From NCBI GenBank assembly GCA_035578905.1, contig JAQJVL010000004.1:7182175-7246174 (forward strand): a DNA stretch of 64,000 nt. The letters are read 5' to 3'. The DNA is from Stictocephala bisonia (Eukaryota > Arthropoda > Insecta > Hemiptera > Membracidae). A model generated the notes under the pieces. It was not told the DNA's origin, searched no databases, and saw only the letters and a list, made by a program, of their open reading frames with translations. The stretch's first letter is position 1. Each line of letters opens with the position of its first letter. Shown here in pieces: positions 48,508 to 61,040 of this stretch. The position numbers and the translations under genes were made by a program.

Positions 48508-49905
48508 TCTAGAATAGCGTGGTGTTGTTAGTGTTTATGCGAACTTGCGCATGCGTAGATTGTCCGGTAACCGGCGCCAGACTTTCGCTTCACTGCAGTT
48601 AGCTGTCGTTTATTTCGTGAAATCGCAAAAGCCATCTGTCATTCTGAATCAGTCAGTACACAGTTTGTTATTAAGTTGCACTACAAAAATACGGTTCTAA
48701 TTAATTGTTTGTACAAAAAAACCATATATCGTTCTGCAGAAATTAAAGTCGTAATTTTGGGATAGGGAAAAATTGTTTCCAAACTAGACGATTTCTTTCT
48801 GCAGCCGTCTCTTCCGTTGTGCGACAATTACCTGTCGCACGTCATTTTGCTTTGGGGAGCAAAAAGCATCCTGGTGTAACCTTTATGTTATTCATCAAGA
48901 GCGTTTTTAAATAACGTATTGTTTGAATTGTACTGTGCACTAATTTTCTGTAGAGTTGTACCCAAGTTTAAAATAGCTTCCATATGCGTACATCGGTTAC
49001 ATAACCTTGCTACAACATGAAGTTGATGTTGTCAAATTAGATTGAATTTGTAGTCACTTTTACTGTAAGATTTTCCGGAAGCTGGAAAGGTATACGAAAT
49101 TATCTTTTTTATTGTAAATATGCGGCCAACAATGTCGATAAATTGCTTTCTTCAATGTACACCTGCAGACGACTAATGCGCCGTAAACTACCAGGAGTCG
49201 CGTACACATTGGTGTAGTTTTTATATATTTTTTATTTTTATGTAATTTAAATGTTTGTATTTAATTATTTTTACAGTGGCTTCTCTTTGTTTTAATTCGT
49301 TTATCGGTTTAAATGATAGTTATGGAAAGAAAATATTTGGATTTGTATTCAGACTTGAAAAGGGTACCGAGAGGCCACTATTCAAGAGTGTTCTGTGGCT
49401 TTTCTGCTAGTCTCTCTTCAAAGACTATAAAATCCTTACCTTTCATCTCTATACATTCTGCATTCCATTACTTCTTTGGCAAAATAAAGAATAAAAGTAC
49501 TCCAATCTTTTTACAAACTAAAAAAATATGTCTATAACATCACATACTCACTGAAATATAGAAAATGTTTCACAAAACTTTATCATACAGTAAAATAAAA
49601 AACACTTAGTATTAAGTTTTCCAATTCACTTCCTCTTTCAATCAAATATGAAAAAAAAACTTAGAGTAAGGTTAAACAGAATATAGACTATTGTAGTATT
49701 AAAGAGTGTGTCGAGGAATCTCTCGTATATAATGAGATAACTTCAGTGTTATTGGTGTAAATATAACAAACATTTAATTTGTATTCTTAAATGTTGAACA
49801 AACAGTATATACTGTATGTGCATAAGCAATTGATTTGGAATAACTACAGTATTATTACGACGATTTTCATGCAACCTTTTTTTGTTAAAAAAAATGGAAA
49901 GCTAA

Positions 49906-49906
<1 letters not shown>
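48508..49906. other. Unique DNA; a CpG-containing stretch at 48.53-48.65 kb
   Basis: The segment from about 48530 to 48650 is GC-richer (GCGCATGCG, CCGGCGCC) and could be a promoter or 5' exon of something, but I find no initiator, splice or coding support. A 74-codon frame at 49313-49537 is unrecognised. Confidence 0.4.

Positions 49907-49968
<62 letters not shown>
49907..49968. repeat. (TA)n microsatellite
   Basis: About 29 TA dinucleotides, ending exactly where the Helentron-like element begins. A shorter TA run (51208-51226) lies at the other end of the element. Confidence 0.97.
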
Positions 49969-49969
<1 letters not shown>

Positions 49970-51211
49970 TAGCTGACCCGGCGAACTTCGTATCGCCTAA
50001 GTTATAGGTTTCCCCTAAGACAGACCGATGGAAAGAACATCATGTTGTATGTGTATTGAATTTATTAAACATTAGTCGTTGTTGCCTCGCCACCCATAAA
50101 GTAAATTTGTAAAAATTTATGTGGTTCATTTGGCATAGGAAGCAATGAGCCTACTTTGTGGTAAATTTGGCCTTTGATTTTGAACGTTGTATTAAATTGT
50201 TGACCATTTGCAGCATTATTGTTAACTATTTCTGTTGCTCCGAACGATGTCATTTGAAAACATGAATTGAATGTTCTAATTGATTTCAGGAACATGTTAG
50301 AATCAGGATGCGTACCATTAAGTAAACCTTTCAATGGTTCAGGTGGTGATTCAATTACTGGTAGTTGCACTTTACCTGTGGCGCAACACATCCCGGCTGG
50401 CTCATTTTTGAATTTAAGCGCCTTACAATTCGCACATTCATTGTCCATATCACCAATCGCCACTTTGGAATGATCAAAATATTTAACGTCGGGTTCATAC
50501 TCAAATGCTAGACGACGGAATGTATGCGATATAAAAGCTCGATGCACTTGTTGTCGTCGTATGTCATTTTCTCTGCGTGCTTCAACTACGTATCGACGCG
50601 CTTGTCTTTGTTGTAGTCGTCTTTCTTCATTTCTTTCAGCGCGATCATCTTGTGACTGTGATGCGCGCAATTGCGACATGTTCACGCGCACAACTTCATT
50701 TTCCTGTTGAATTTGGACGTCTGTCCTTTGGGCTCTTAGATTTCGCCTTTGTATAGCTCCAGCCGTTCGACGGCCCAAATTTGACCCTCTTCGCCTTGCT
50801 GGCATTGTTCACTGTAAAAACACAGATTAAACTAAAATACTTAACCATAAATTTCAAAATTAGTGAACCACTAACTACATTACAAAACCTGAATAATAAC
50901 TTCTTAGCAATATAATAACAGCTGTCTTTGTTTTGTTTATAAATATTAAATTACAAATAATAAAAACATGTGATTTAACTTGACATCCAAATGCTCTGTA
51001 GAGCCCAAACTCCGAGAATATAGTATTATATGCAGTGTGTTCGGAATTCGTCCGCCATATTGAAACGGATAAGAATTTCGAAACGGGAAATAGTTTACGT
51101 CCGATTCGCATACCTACAGAATTTACACACCAAATTTCATAACGATCGGTGAAGTCGTTCCGGAGGAGTTTGCAGACAAACACTGTGACACGAGAATTTT
51201 ATATATTAGAT
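49969..51211 (-). mobile_element. Helitron/Helentron-like element, internally deleted (1.24 kb)
   Basis: On the minus strand the element begins at about 51211 with AATATATAAAATTCTCGTGT followed by CACAGTGTTTGTCTGC. It ends at 49969 with ACGAAGTTCGCCGGGTCAGC then TAGT. These ends resemble those I associate with Helentron-type Helitrons of arthropods, and AT-rich target sites fit the TA runs on both sides. Between them is one intact CDS for the N-terminal part of a Helitron replication protein. The Rep nuclease core and helicase are absent, so this is a deletion derivative that could move only with help in trans. No target-site duplication is expected for this class. Confidence 0.75.
50065..50805 (-). 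CDS. Truncated Helitron Rep/helicase protein, N-terminal fragment (246 aa)
   Basis: An ATG-started frame of 246 codons with no break. Residues 1-100 are Arg/Gln-rich and probably helical and basic. Residues 124-141 form a Cys cluster, CANCKALKFKNEPAGMCC. Residues 170-236 read FLKSIRTFNSCFQMTSFGA, then FKIKGQIYHKVGSLLPMP and HKFLQIYFMG, the conserved N-terminal domain (Helitron_like_N) of Helitron proteins. Intact family members exceed 1000 residues and continue into a HUH Rep nuclease and a PIF1-like helicase. This one stops after GGEATTTNV, next to the element's 3' end, so rolling-circle catalytic functions are missing. The open frame suggests recent origin rather than function. Confidence 0.85.
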   Translation of the reverse strand: MPARRRGSNLGRRTAGAIQRRNLRAQRTDVQIQQENEVVRVNMSQLRASQSQDDRAERNEERRLQQRQARRYVVEARRENDIRRQQVHRAFISHTFRRLAFEYEPDVKYFDHSKVAIGDMDNECANCKALKFKNEPAGMCCATGKVQLPVIESPPEPLKGLLNGTHPDSNMFLKSIRTFNSCFQMTSFGATEIVNNNAANGQQFNTTFKIKGQIYHKVGSLLPMPNEPHKFLQIYFMGGEATTTNV

Positions 51212-51499
51212 ATATATATATATATTTGATTTGTAGGCGGAATCATTATATTTGTAAACGTAATATGAGTTATTAAATTATTTCTGCCAGTTTTTGACGA
51301 ATTATTACAAAGTTATGTATTCTATATCAGTGAATAGTTATAGAGCAATATTTTCATTTGTCACAATATATCCTGTGAATTTACCAGTACAATCCGGATT
51401 GAATAATTGAGTTCTATTGATTTTTTAAAAATTACCACGCCAAGGGCCTACAGCCTTGTGCGTGAAGTTAAACTTCTCGTATTCTTATTTCAGAATAAG
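51212..51499. other. AT-rich DNA between Helentron and satellite
   Basis: No feature recognised. Confidence 0.5.
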
Positions 51500-54022
51500 T
51501 GATTGACACCTAAAGTAGGCTGGTCGGTCAGATGCAATCCCCGACGTGTTTGTGATTGTCGGCTCAACGAATACAATCACCACGCTCTGTGTTAGTAGGG
51601 ACCGGCCGGAAACCAACGCCAGGATCCTCGCTTATTGTCGATAGAATACTTGTCATGTGTTAGTTGGCGATTGTCAACTAGACCAATACAATCCCCACAC
51701 ACTCTGCAGATATAATACTTGTCATGTGTTGACGATCGTCGTCTAGACCAATACAATCCCCATACACTCTGCAGATAGAATACTTGTCATGTGTTGCCGA
51801 TTGTCAACTAGACCAATACAATCCCCACACACTCTGCAGATAGAATACTTGTCATGTGTTGACGATTGTCAACTAAACCAATACAATCCCATACACTCTG
51901 CAGATATAATATTTGCCATGTGTTGGCGATTGTTAACTAGACCAATACAATCCCATACACTCAGCATATATAATACTTGCCATGTGTTGGCGATTGTCAA
52001 CTAGACCAATACAATCCCATACACTCTGCAGATATAATACTTGTCATGTGTTGGCGATTGTCAACTAGACCAATACAATCCCATACACTCTGCAGATATA
52101 ATACTTGTCATGTGTTGGCGATTGTCAACTAGACCAATACAATCCCCACAAACTCTGCAGATATAATACTTGCCATGTGTTGGCGATTGTCAACTAGACC
52201 AATACAATCCCATACACTCTGCAGATATAATACTTGTCATGTGTTGGCGATTGTCAACTAGACCAATACAATCCCCACAAACTCTGCAGATATAATACTT
52301 GCCATGTGTTGGCGATTGTCAACTAGACCAATACAATCCCATACACTCTGCAGATAGAATGCTTGTCATGTGTTGGCGATAGTCAACTAGACCAATACAA
52401 TCCCATACACTCTGCAGATATAATATTTGCCATGTGTTGGCGATTGTCAACTAGACCAATACAATTCCATACACTGCAGATATAATACTTGCCATGTGTT
52501 GGCGATTGTCAACTAGACCAATACAATCCCATACACTCTGCAATTATAATACTTGCCATGTGTTGGCGATTGTCAACTAGACCAGTATAATCCCATACAC
52601 TCTGCAGATATAATACTTGCCATGTGTTGGCGATTGTCAACTAGACCAATACAATCCCATACACTCTGCATAATACTTGTCATGTGTTGGCGATTGTCAA
52701 CTAGACCAATACAATCCCCACACACTCTGCAGATAGAATACTTGTCATGTGTTGGTGATTGTCAACTAGACCAATACAATCCCCATACACTCTGCAGATA
52801 TAATACTTGTCATGTGTTGGTGATTGTCAACTAGACCAATACAATCCATACACACTATGCAGATATAATACTTGCCATGTGTTGGCGATTGTCAACTAGA
52901 CCAATACAATCCCCACACACTCTGCAGATATAATACTTGTCATGTGTTGACGATTGTCAACTAGACCAATACAATCCACACACACTCTGCAGATATAATA
53001 CTTGCCATGTGTTGGCGATTGTTAACTAGACCAATACAATCCCATACACTCTGCAGAAATAATATTTGCCATGTGTTGGCGATTGTCAACTAGACCAATA
53101 CAATCCCATACACTCTGCAGATATAATACTTGCCATGTGTTGGCGATTGTCAACTAGACCAATACAATCCCATACACTCTGCAGATATAATACTTGCCAT
53201 GTGTTGGCGATTGTCAACTAGACCAATACAATCCCATACACTCTGCAGATATAAAACTTGCCATGTGTTGGCGATTGTCAACTAGACCAATAAAATCCCA
53301 TACACTCTGCATATATAATACTTGTCATGTGTTGGCGATTGTCAACTAGACCAATACAATCCCATACACTCTGCAGATATAATACTTGCCATGTGTTGGC
53401 GATTGTCAACTAGACCAATACAATCCCCACACACTCTGCAGATATAATACTTGTCATGTGTTGGCGATTGTCAACTAGACCAATACAATCCCATACACTC
53501 TGAAGATAGAATGCTTGTCATGTGTTGGCGCTTGTCAACTAGACCAATACAATCCAAAATACTCTGCAGATATAATATTTGCCATGTGTTGGTGATTGTC
53601 AACTAGACCAATACAATCCCATACACTCTGCAGATATAATACTTGCCATGTGTTGGTGATTGTCAACTAGACTAATACAATCCCCACACACTCTGCAGAT
53701 AGAATACTTGTCATGTGTTGGTGATTGTCAACTAGACCAATACAATCCCCACACACTCTGCAGATAGAATACTTGTCATGTGTTGGTGATTGTCAACTAG
53801 ACCAATACAATCCCCACACACTCTGCAGATAGAATACTTGTCATGTGTTGGTGATTGTCAACTAGACCAATACAATCCCCATACACTCTGCAGATATAAT
53901 ACTTGTCATGTGTTGGTGATTGTCAACTAGACTAATACAATCCCCACACACTCTGCAGATAGAATACCTGTCATGTGTTGGTGATTGTCAACTAGACCAA
54001 TTCAACCCCCATACACTTTGCT
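51500..54022. repeat. 64/65-bp satellite, about 37 copies
   Basis: The unit contains TACACTCTGCAGATATAATA, then CTTGCCATGTGTTGGCGATT, then GTCAACTAGACCAATACAAT, then CCC. The period is 64 bp (52020 to 52084), or 65 bp where CCCCACACAC replaces CCCATACAC. The first ~140 bp (51500-51640) are strongly diverged. CCCCACACAC-type units cluster at the left and right edges, and CCCATACAC-type units dominate the core. Confidence 0.96.
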
Positions 54023-55114
54023 GATAGTAATCCTCACTTGGTATCAATTGAGTACGGTACATCAATACAATTTCCATATTCCATGGGTATCCAACTCAAT
54101 ATCTACACACCGTGGGTACTCCCAGACAGGAAAGTCACGTCATAATCCTCACTCAGTATCAAAGGACTACGGTTGACCAATACAATATCTACACACCGTG
54201 GGTACTCCCAGACAGGAAAGTCACGTCATAATCCTCACTTGGTGTCAAAGGACTACGGTTGACCAATACAATATCTACACACCGTGGGTACTCCCAGACA
54301 GGAAAGTCACGTCATAATCCTCACTTAGTATCAAAGGACTACGGTTGACCAATACAATATCTACACACCGTGGGTACTCCCAGACAGGAAAGTCACGTCA
54401 TAATCCTCACTTAGTATCAAAGGACTACGGTTGACCAATACAATATCTACACACCGTGGGTACTCCCAGACAGGAAAGTCACGTCATAATCCTCACTTGG
54501 TGTCAAAGGACTACGGTTGACCAATACAATATCTACACACCGTGGGTACTCCCAGACAGGAAAGTCACGTCATAATCCTCACTTGGTGTCAAAGGACTAC
54601 GGTTGACCAATACAATATCTACACACCGTGGGTACTCCCAGACAGGAAAGTCACGTCATAATCCTCACTTAGTATCAAAGGACTACGGTTGACCAATACA
54701 ATATCTACACACCGTGGGTACTCCCAGACAGGAAAGTCACGTCATAATCCTCACTTAGTATCAAAGGACTACGGTTGACCAATACAATATCTACACACCG
54801 TGGGTACTCCCAGACAGGAAAGTCACCTCATAATCCTCACTTAGTATCAAAGGACTACGGTTGACCAATACAATATCTACACACCGTGGGTACTCCCAGA
54901 CAGGAAAGTCACGTCTTAATCCTCACTTGGTGTCAAAGGACTACGGTTGACCAATACAATATCTACACACCGTGGGTACTCCCAGACAGGAAAGTCACCT
55001 CATAATCCTCATTTGGTGTCAAAGGACTACGGTTGACCAATACAATTTCCACATTACATAGGTACTCCCAGACAGGAAAGTCACGTCATAATCCTCACTT
55101 GGAGTCAAAGACTG
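54023..55114. repeat. 86-bp satellite, about 12.5 copies
   Basis: The unit contains GACCAATACAATATCTACAC, then ACCGTGGGTACTCCCAGACA, then GGAAAGTCACGTCATAATCC, then CACTTAGTATCAAAGGACTA. The period is 86 bp (54181 to 54267). Edge copies (54023-54110 and the last at about 55040-55114) are diverged, with TTCCACATT. It abuts the 64-bp array and shares GACCAATACAAT with it. Confidence 0.96.
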
Positions 55115-57177
55115 CGGTATATTTGAAACCACTTTAAATTGATCAATTGAAATCAATACAATAGCACTGCATTTATTTACGCATATTAAAGTAACCTATC
55201 TTATCTATACATTTCATAAGGATTACAACAAGACCAAGTAATTAATTTTAAGACCTCTAGAAGCCGAGGAAACAATGTTTCAGGGAATCTATAAGAATTT
55301 TTTTACATGAAAAGTTAAACTTTTGAAATTATTAACCTTATAGGGAACACTTCTGTCAACCGCGTATAAAAATATAAATGCAATATATGTCCATTTATAA
55401 TGTGTGGATTAATCAAAGTGAAAAAATTTACTCAGTGAAATCTAATTAAAATGTTAGTACCTTTTAGTTCAAACTAGAATAAAAACATTAAAACATATAC
55501 AGCAATAGCATTTTGAAATGCATATTTGTAAACGTACTATAAAAAAAAAGAAAAAGAAAAAAAACAATGGTATGATTGCATTTTTTATAGGCCTCTTAAG
55601 GAGGTTTGGCCGGCTTTAGGGTCAATTCCGCTTGAAGCGCTGACTGTACGTCTGATCGCGATCTACTCATACCTACACTCGACCCCTCCCCCTCCCCTGG
55701 GATGGGTTGGGGTATAATTGCAGGAAGTCGTTTAAGCGCGATCGTGTAGGTGTTGTCTCGCTGTACGTGTGCGTAGGATAGGATTGTAATAAAACTTAGT
55801 TAATCAATTTTGTAAATTATGTGATATCAAAAAGCATCAGACGCCAAACACGACATTGTTTTTCTCGTCGTAATAAAATAAAAGCAAACATAACATTCTT
55901 TATTAAAAATCAAATTTACTGATTTGCAGTAAAATTACGTAATTTGAAATAACTGATGAGCAAGACCAGTCGTGTGAGGGCCTGTTTTAAAAATTAGGCA
56001 ACAATCGGGAAATAGTTTCTTAAATCTGTATGTATCAAGAAGCCCAAATTTGCATATTTGAGATGAATTATTATAACTATAAACATAATTTTAATGAAAG
56101 ACTACTTGGGAGGCGTTTAATAGCTGATATAAAGTCATTGAAATTGAAAAAAATCGAAATTTGTTTGACCAAACAGGCTTAATTTCATAGTCTACCCGAG
56201 CCTTCAAACTCGGGTAGACATAATTTTAGTGTCGACAGTAAATACATAAATTATTCAATGAATACCTTGCTTGATACATCGGCCAGACATTAATTCAAAG
56301 TCAATAAATATTACATATTATTGAAATTTCCAGATAAATTACCTTTATCAGCTAACACAGCTGAGTAAGTTACATTTCTCAAAGTTTACAAGTGGCATTT
56401 CTCCCCATGTCTTGGTAGTCGTCAACTGTACGTACAGCTGCGGTCGAACCGCCAGAACTAAACTACGGAGTCTTGGCGGAACCGGGGAAGTGTTTTTGTC
56501 CGGTTTAATCAGGAGACCAGAATCGCTTTCTTCACAGTGTACGGTTCAACGGGGTTCGATTCGGTTTGTGATTCAGTGACTACCCACTGCTGAAGATAAC
56601 CCTACCTCTGTGCGCGGTCGACCGTTCTCACTTACACCCGTGCTTCTGAGATTCAGGCATGATGGAAATTTAATTCGTGAAACGTTATTTAACAGTGACT
56701 GTTAATCTAAGAGTTAGCAAAACAAACTAGCCTATTATTGCATTTCTACACTGAACTGATTGTTATGGAAATTGTTCCTGTTTAGTGTCCTGCTGTTCTC
56801 CTAGTAATGGGCAGTGAAGAACAAGTTTCCAGAACGTTTCTTCACCTTTAATGAGAGTGTTGGTGTAATATATAAGGTAGCGAATAATCGTCCACGATAG
56901 CTTACAAGCTTATTTAGCGGGGTAGGTGATTAACTTCGACTTCAAAAACAAAACAAAAAAATACTCAAAATAAAATACCAAATTACCAGCAGACAAACTT
57001 ATGGAATACAAACTTATGAGTCGCAGCAGTTATACCACTCTGCGAGAGGAAAAGAGTAGTCTCATAATTTGTGTACAAACCAGAGAACCAAGTTTCGCAT
57101 ACACCTCGTGAAGGTTCTCAACAATTGCGCTTCGCAACTCATGCTGATGTTTGCTTATTTTTTTCTTTAAAAACTTC
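55115..57177. other. Unique DNA with GC-richer islands
   Basis: Mostly AT-rich. GC-richer stretches at about 55590-55770 and 56400-56660 could be regulatory or exonic, but I find no open frame or splice evidence to call a gene. Confidence 0.4.
56190..56219. other. Perfect 11-bp stem-loop
   Basis: GTCTACCCGAG and CTCGGGTAGAC flank an 8-nt loop (CCTTCAAA) in otherwise AT-rich DNA. It does not match the histone stem-loop or another motif I know. Confidence 0.75.
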
Positions 57178-57340
57178 ACCCGCCAGTTCACATGGGCTAG
57201 CAAGACTGTGCGTGGACTTTATTGAATGAGTAAAGTACGGAATGTTGGCTCAGTGGAGATTCGAACCTTGAACAAAGCCCTCCGCAATGCGAAGCCTTAT
57301 ACACTGAGCCACCCACTGGCTCAATCAAATTTCGCCGGCT
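57178..57340 (-). mobile_element. tRNA-derived SINE, copy 2
   Basis: On the minus strand there is a TGGCTCAGTGT A box (57311-57301), a GGTTCGAATC B box (57267-57258), then a tail with TTCAATAAAGTCCACGCACA and GCCCATGTGAACTGG. The tail is shared with copy 1 (5621-5765) and, less closely, copy 3 (36240-36454). It is the clearest family member for defining the consensus. Confidence 0.78.
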
Positions 57341-57559
57341 TTGATGGTCAATGATCTTGGTGTGAAAGGGGTAGAAAGTTACAACTTCTTTATACAGTGA
57401 TAAAGAGAATAGTTTTCGATTTCTGTTATTGCTTCTCTCCCTTAAGAGATAGGGGGGGGGATCGTGATTGTGCTCCTACTGACTGGCAATTATCATAAAT
57501 GGCAATAATACGTTCCCATAACTCTTATCTGTTTATGATTGTTAGGAATATGATTGCTT
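57341..57559. other. Short unique DNA
   Basis: No feature seen. Confidence 0.5.
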
Positions 57560-60500
57560 CTTCTTTGAGTACAATCTGAAAGAAATAAAGTTTCCATTGA
57601 TCTTTCATCTCCAGTTTGATTGTGAGAGGGAAGTTTATTTTGATTGCATAGGAAATGGACAGTCCATAAAAATGCGTACAAAATAAAGAGAATGAAGTGT
57701 CTGCAGTTCCATTCTCTCGTCCACGATTATTATTTATGATAGGGTACGTTTGCTATGCAGTTTCCTCGTATCATAATAAATTTAACAGGAGTTTTGATAA
57801 TTTATTATGAAATTGACTGGTCACAAAATTTATGAACAATCTGATGAGGACAAAGTTCCCTTAGTCCCCTACATCAAGTTTTTTCACAATGCTCTTGATA
57901 GAATATAATATGAAATGGATCAGCCTCAAACATTTATGAAGAAAATTATGAGAAAAATTTTCTGTAGTTCGCTTATTTCCAGGCTGTTTAAACAGGGTCG
58001 GGAATAGCAATTTCAACTGAAGCCAAAGATCGACCACAACATTTATGAGCAACCTGATGAGAACAAAGTTACCTTAGTTCCCTACTCCCGTGTTGTTTTT
58101 CACATGGATGGTGAGTTTTAACCGGGCACATTATTTATACCTTAAATTCATAACGACAAAGTTTCTTTAATTCCCTACCTCCAGTTAGTTTTTACAGGGA
58201 TACTGAATTTCATATAAAATCGAGCAACCACAAAGTTTATAAACACCCCAGAGAGAAAAATATTATGTAGTTAACAACTTTGAGTTACTTTTACAGGTGT
58301 GCAGTGAGTTTCATGTGAAATCAACCGGCCACAACATTTGTAAACAACCTGACAAGAACAAATGTTTCTTAGTTTTCAACTTCAGTGTTGTACACAATTT
58401 ATAAATAAAATGACGAGGAAGAAGTTTCTTAAGCTCACTGTCTCCAGTTTGTTTTTCACATGGATGGTTAGTTTTATATGAAATCGATCAGACACAAAAG
58501 TTAAAAGAACCTGGTGAGATTCAAGTTTCCGCAGTACCATAATGGTAAAATTGACTCAACAACCCCTGCCAACAACAACATCTACAACACAAAACAACAG
58601 AGAAAATGCAGTTCCTATTATATCAATAGGAACAATATAACATATTAACCACCCGTTTAAATATTACATAGCACAACTCTCTCCTACCAATACGGTATTT
58701 CAATTAAAAAAATGTTTTAAACACTAGACAAACACACCATGAAACAAGACGTTCATGTTTCATCTCACATTTATATACCTTTTTTATAAAGCAATCATCT
58801 GTTAACAAGGATTCTCAAAACAAATTGTTACTTTTTTCCAACAGTCAACCGTCTACCAAAATTACTTCTTAACCACTCGCTCTATCCGTACATATTTTCA
58901 TAGGTGGTGGTATTATTTTTATATTGCATGATCCGGTTATAAAGTTTTAATGTAAGATCCACTTGGATACATTTTTATATAAAATGAATCGCCCTTAACA
59001 ATATCAGGTTGGTCAATAAACTAAAAAGGATATTTTCGCAGTTCCCTCCTCCCATGCTGAATGTCACAGGAATATAATTATTTACAAAGAAATGGACCTG
59101 CCTAGGAGTTAACGTTCAAACTGAAGAGAATGACGTTTCCGCAGTTCCCTCGTCTCGTGCTGAATGTTAAGAGAGATGGAATTATTATTTACAAAAGAAA
59201 TGAAACGACCTTGGAGTTAACGTTCAGTCTGAAGAGAATGAAGTTTCCGCAGTTCCCTCGTCTCGTGCTGAATGTTAAGAGAGATGGAATTATTATTTAC
59301 AAAAGAAATGAAACGACCTTGGAGTTAACGTTCAGTCTGAAGAGAATGAAGTTTCCGCAGTTCCCTCGTCTCGTGCTGAATGTTAAGAGAGATAGAATTA
59401 TTATTTACAAGAGAAATGAAACGGCCTTGGAGTTAACGTTCAGTCTGAAGAGAATGAAGTTTCCGCAGTTCCCTCGTCTCGTGCTGAATGTTAAGAGAGA
59501 TGGAATTATTATTTACAAAAGAAATGAAACGACCTTTGAGTTAACGTTCAGTCTGAAGAGAATGAAGTTTCCGCAGTTCCCTCGTCTCGTGCTGAATGTT
59601 AAGAGAGATGGAATTATTATTTACAAAAGAAATGAAACGACCTTGGAGTTAACGTTCAGTCTGAAGAGAATGAAGTTTCCGCAGTTCCCTCGTCTCGTGC
59701 TGAATGTTAAGAGAGATGGAATTATTATTTACAAAAGAAATGAAACGGCCTTGGAGTTAACGTTCAGTCTGAAGAGAATGAAGTTTCCGCAGTTCCCTCG
59801 TCTCGTGCTGAATGTTAAGAGAGATGGAATTATTATTTACAAAAGAAATGAAACGACCTTTGAGTTAACGTTCAGTCTGAAGAGAATGAAGTTTCCGCAG
59901 TTCCCTCGTCTCGTGCTGAATGTTAAGAGAGATGGAATTATTATTTACAAAAGAAATGAAACGACCTTTGAGTTAACGTTCAGTCTGAAGAGAATGAAGA
60001 TTCCGCAGTTCCCTCGTCTCGTGCTGAATGTTAAGAGAGATGGAATTATTATTTACAAAAGAAATGAAACGACCTTGGAGTTAACGTTCAGTCTGAAGAG
60101 AATGAAGTTTCCGCAGTTCTCTCCTCTCGTGCTGAATGAGGGATGCAATTATTTACATAAGATATAAACCACATTGGAGTTAACGTTCAAATTGAAGAGA
60201 ATGGAGTTTCCGCAGTTCTCTCCTCTCGTGCTGAATGTTTCAGGGATGGAATTATCATTAACACAAGAAATGAATCGACCTTGGAGTTAACGTTCTGAAT
60301 GAAGTTTCCGCAGTTCTCTCTTCTCGTGCTGAATGTTAAATGGATAGACTTAATTACGCAAGAAATGAATCGACCTTGGAGTTAACGTTCTAACTGAAGA
60401 GAATGAAGTTTCTGCAGTTCTCTCGTCTCGTGCTGAATGTTAAATGGATAGTCTTAATTACGCAAGAAATGAATCTACCTTGGAGTTAACGTTCTAACTG

Positions 60501-61040
60501 AAGAGAATGAAGTTTCCACAGATCTCTCCTCTCCTGCTGAATGTTTCAGGGATGGAATTATCATTAACACAAGATAGTTTCCGCAGTTCACTTCTCTTGC
60601 GCTGAATGTCAGAGGGATGTAATTATTTACATAAGAAATAAACTGGCCTTGGAGTTAGGGTTTCAACCGAAAATAATTAAGTTTCAGCTTTTCTCTCCTC
60701 GTGCTGAATGTTAGAGGGATGGACCTATTTACAAAAGAACTGGACCGGCCTTGTAGTTGGTGTTCAGACAGAAGAGAATAAAGTTTCCGCAGTTCCCTCG
60801 CTCGTGCTGAATGTTAGAGGGGTGGACTTATTTACATAAGAAATGTACCTACCTTGGAGTTTTCGTTTAAATTGAAGAGAACGAAGTTTCTGCAATTCCC
60901 TCCTCTCGTGCTGAATGTTATAGGGATGGAATTATTATTTATAAGAAATGAATCGACCTTGGAGTTAAAGTTCAATCTGAAGAGAGTGAAGTTTCCGCAG
61001 TTCCCTCCTCTCGTGCTGAACGTCAGAGGGAACGCGTTCA
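57560..61040. repeat. 108-bp satellite with homogenised core and diverged flanks
   Basis: Core copies (59110-60150) are nearly identical. They carry GAAGTTTCCGCAGTTCCCTC, then GTCTCGTGCTGAATGTTAAG, then AATTATTATTTACAAAAGAA, then TTGGAGTTAACGTTCAGTCT. Copies to the left (57560-59100) and right (60150-61040) become progressively diverged and vary in length. As 108 is divisible by 3, the core encodes an ATG-started 345-codon frame (59130-60167) of a 36-residue repeat (MKFPQFPRLVLNVKRDG, then IIIYKRNETTLELTFSLKR). Nearly all differences between core copies change the amino acid (T/A, G/R, L/F, F/I, K/T) and one is silent, so there is no sign of protein constraint. Confidence 0.95.

Noticed and set aside
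59130..60167. 345-codon plus-strand frame as a genuine 36-aa-repeat protein
   Set aside because: Differences between copies are nearly all amino-acid changing, and the frame breaks as soon as the array diverges on either side.
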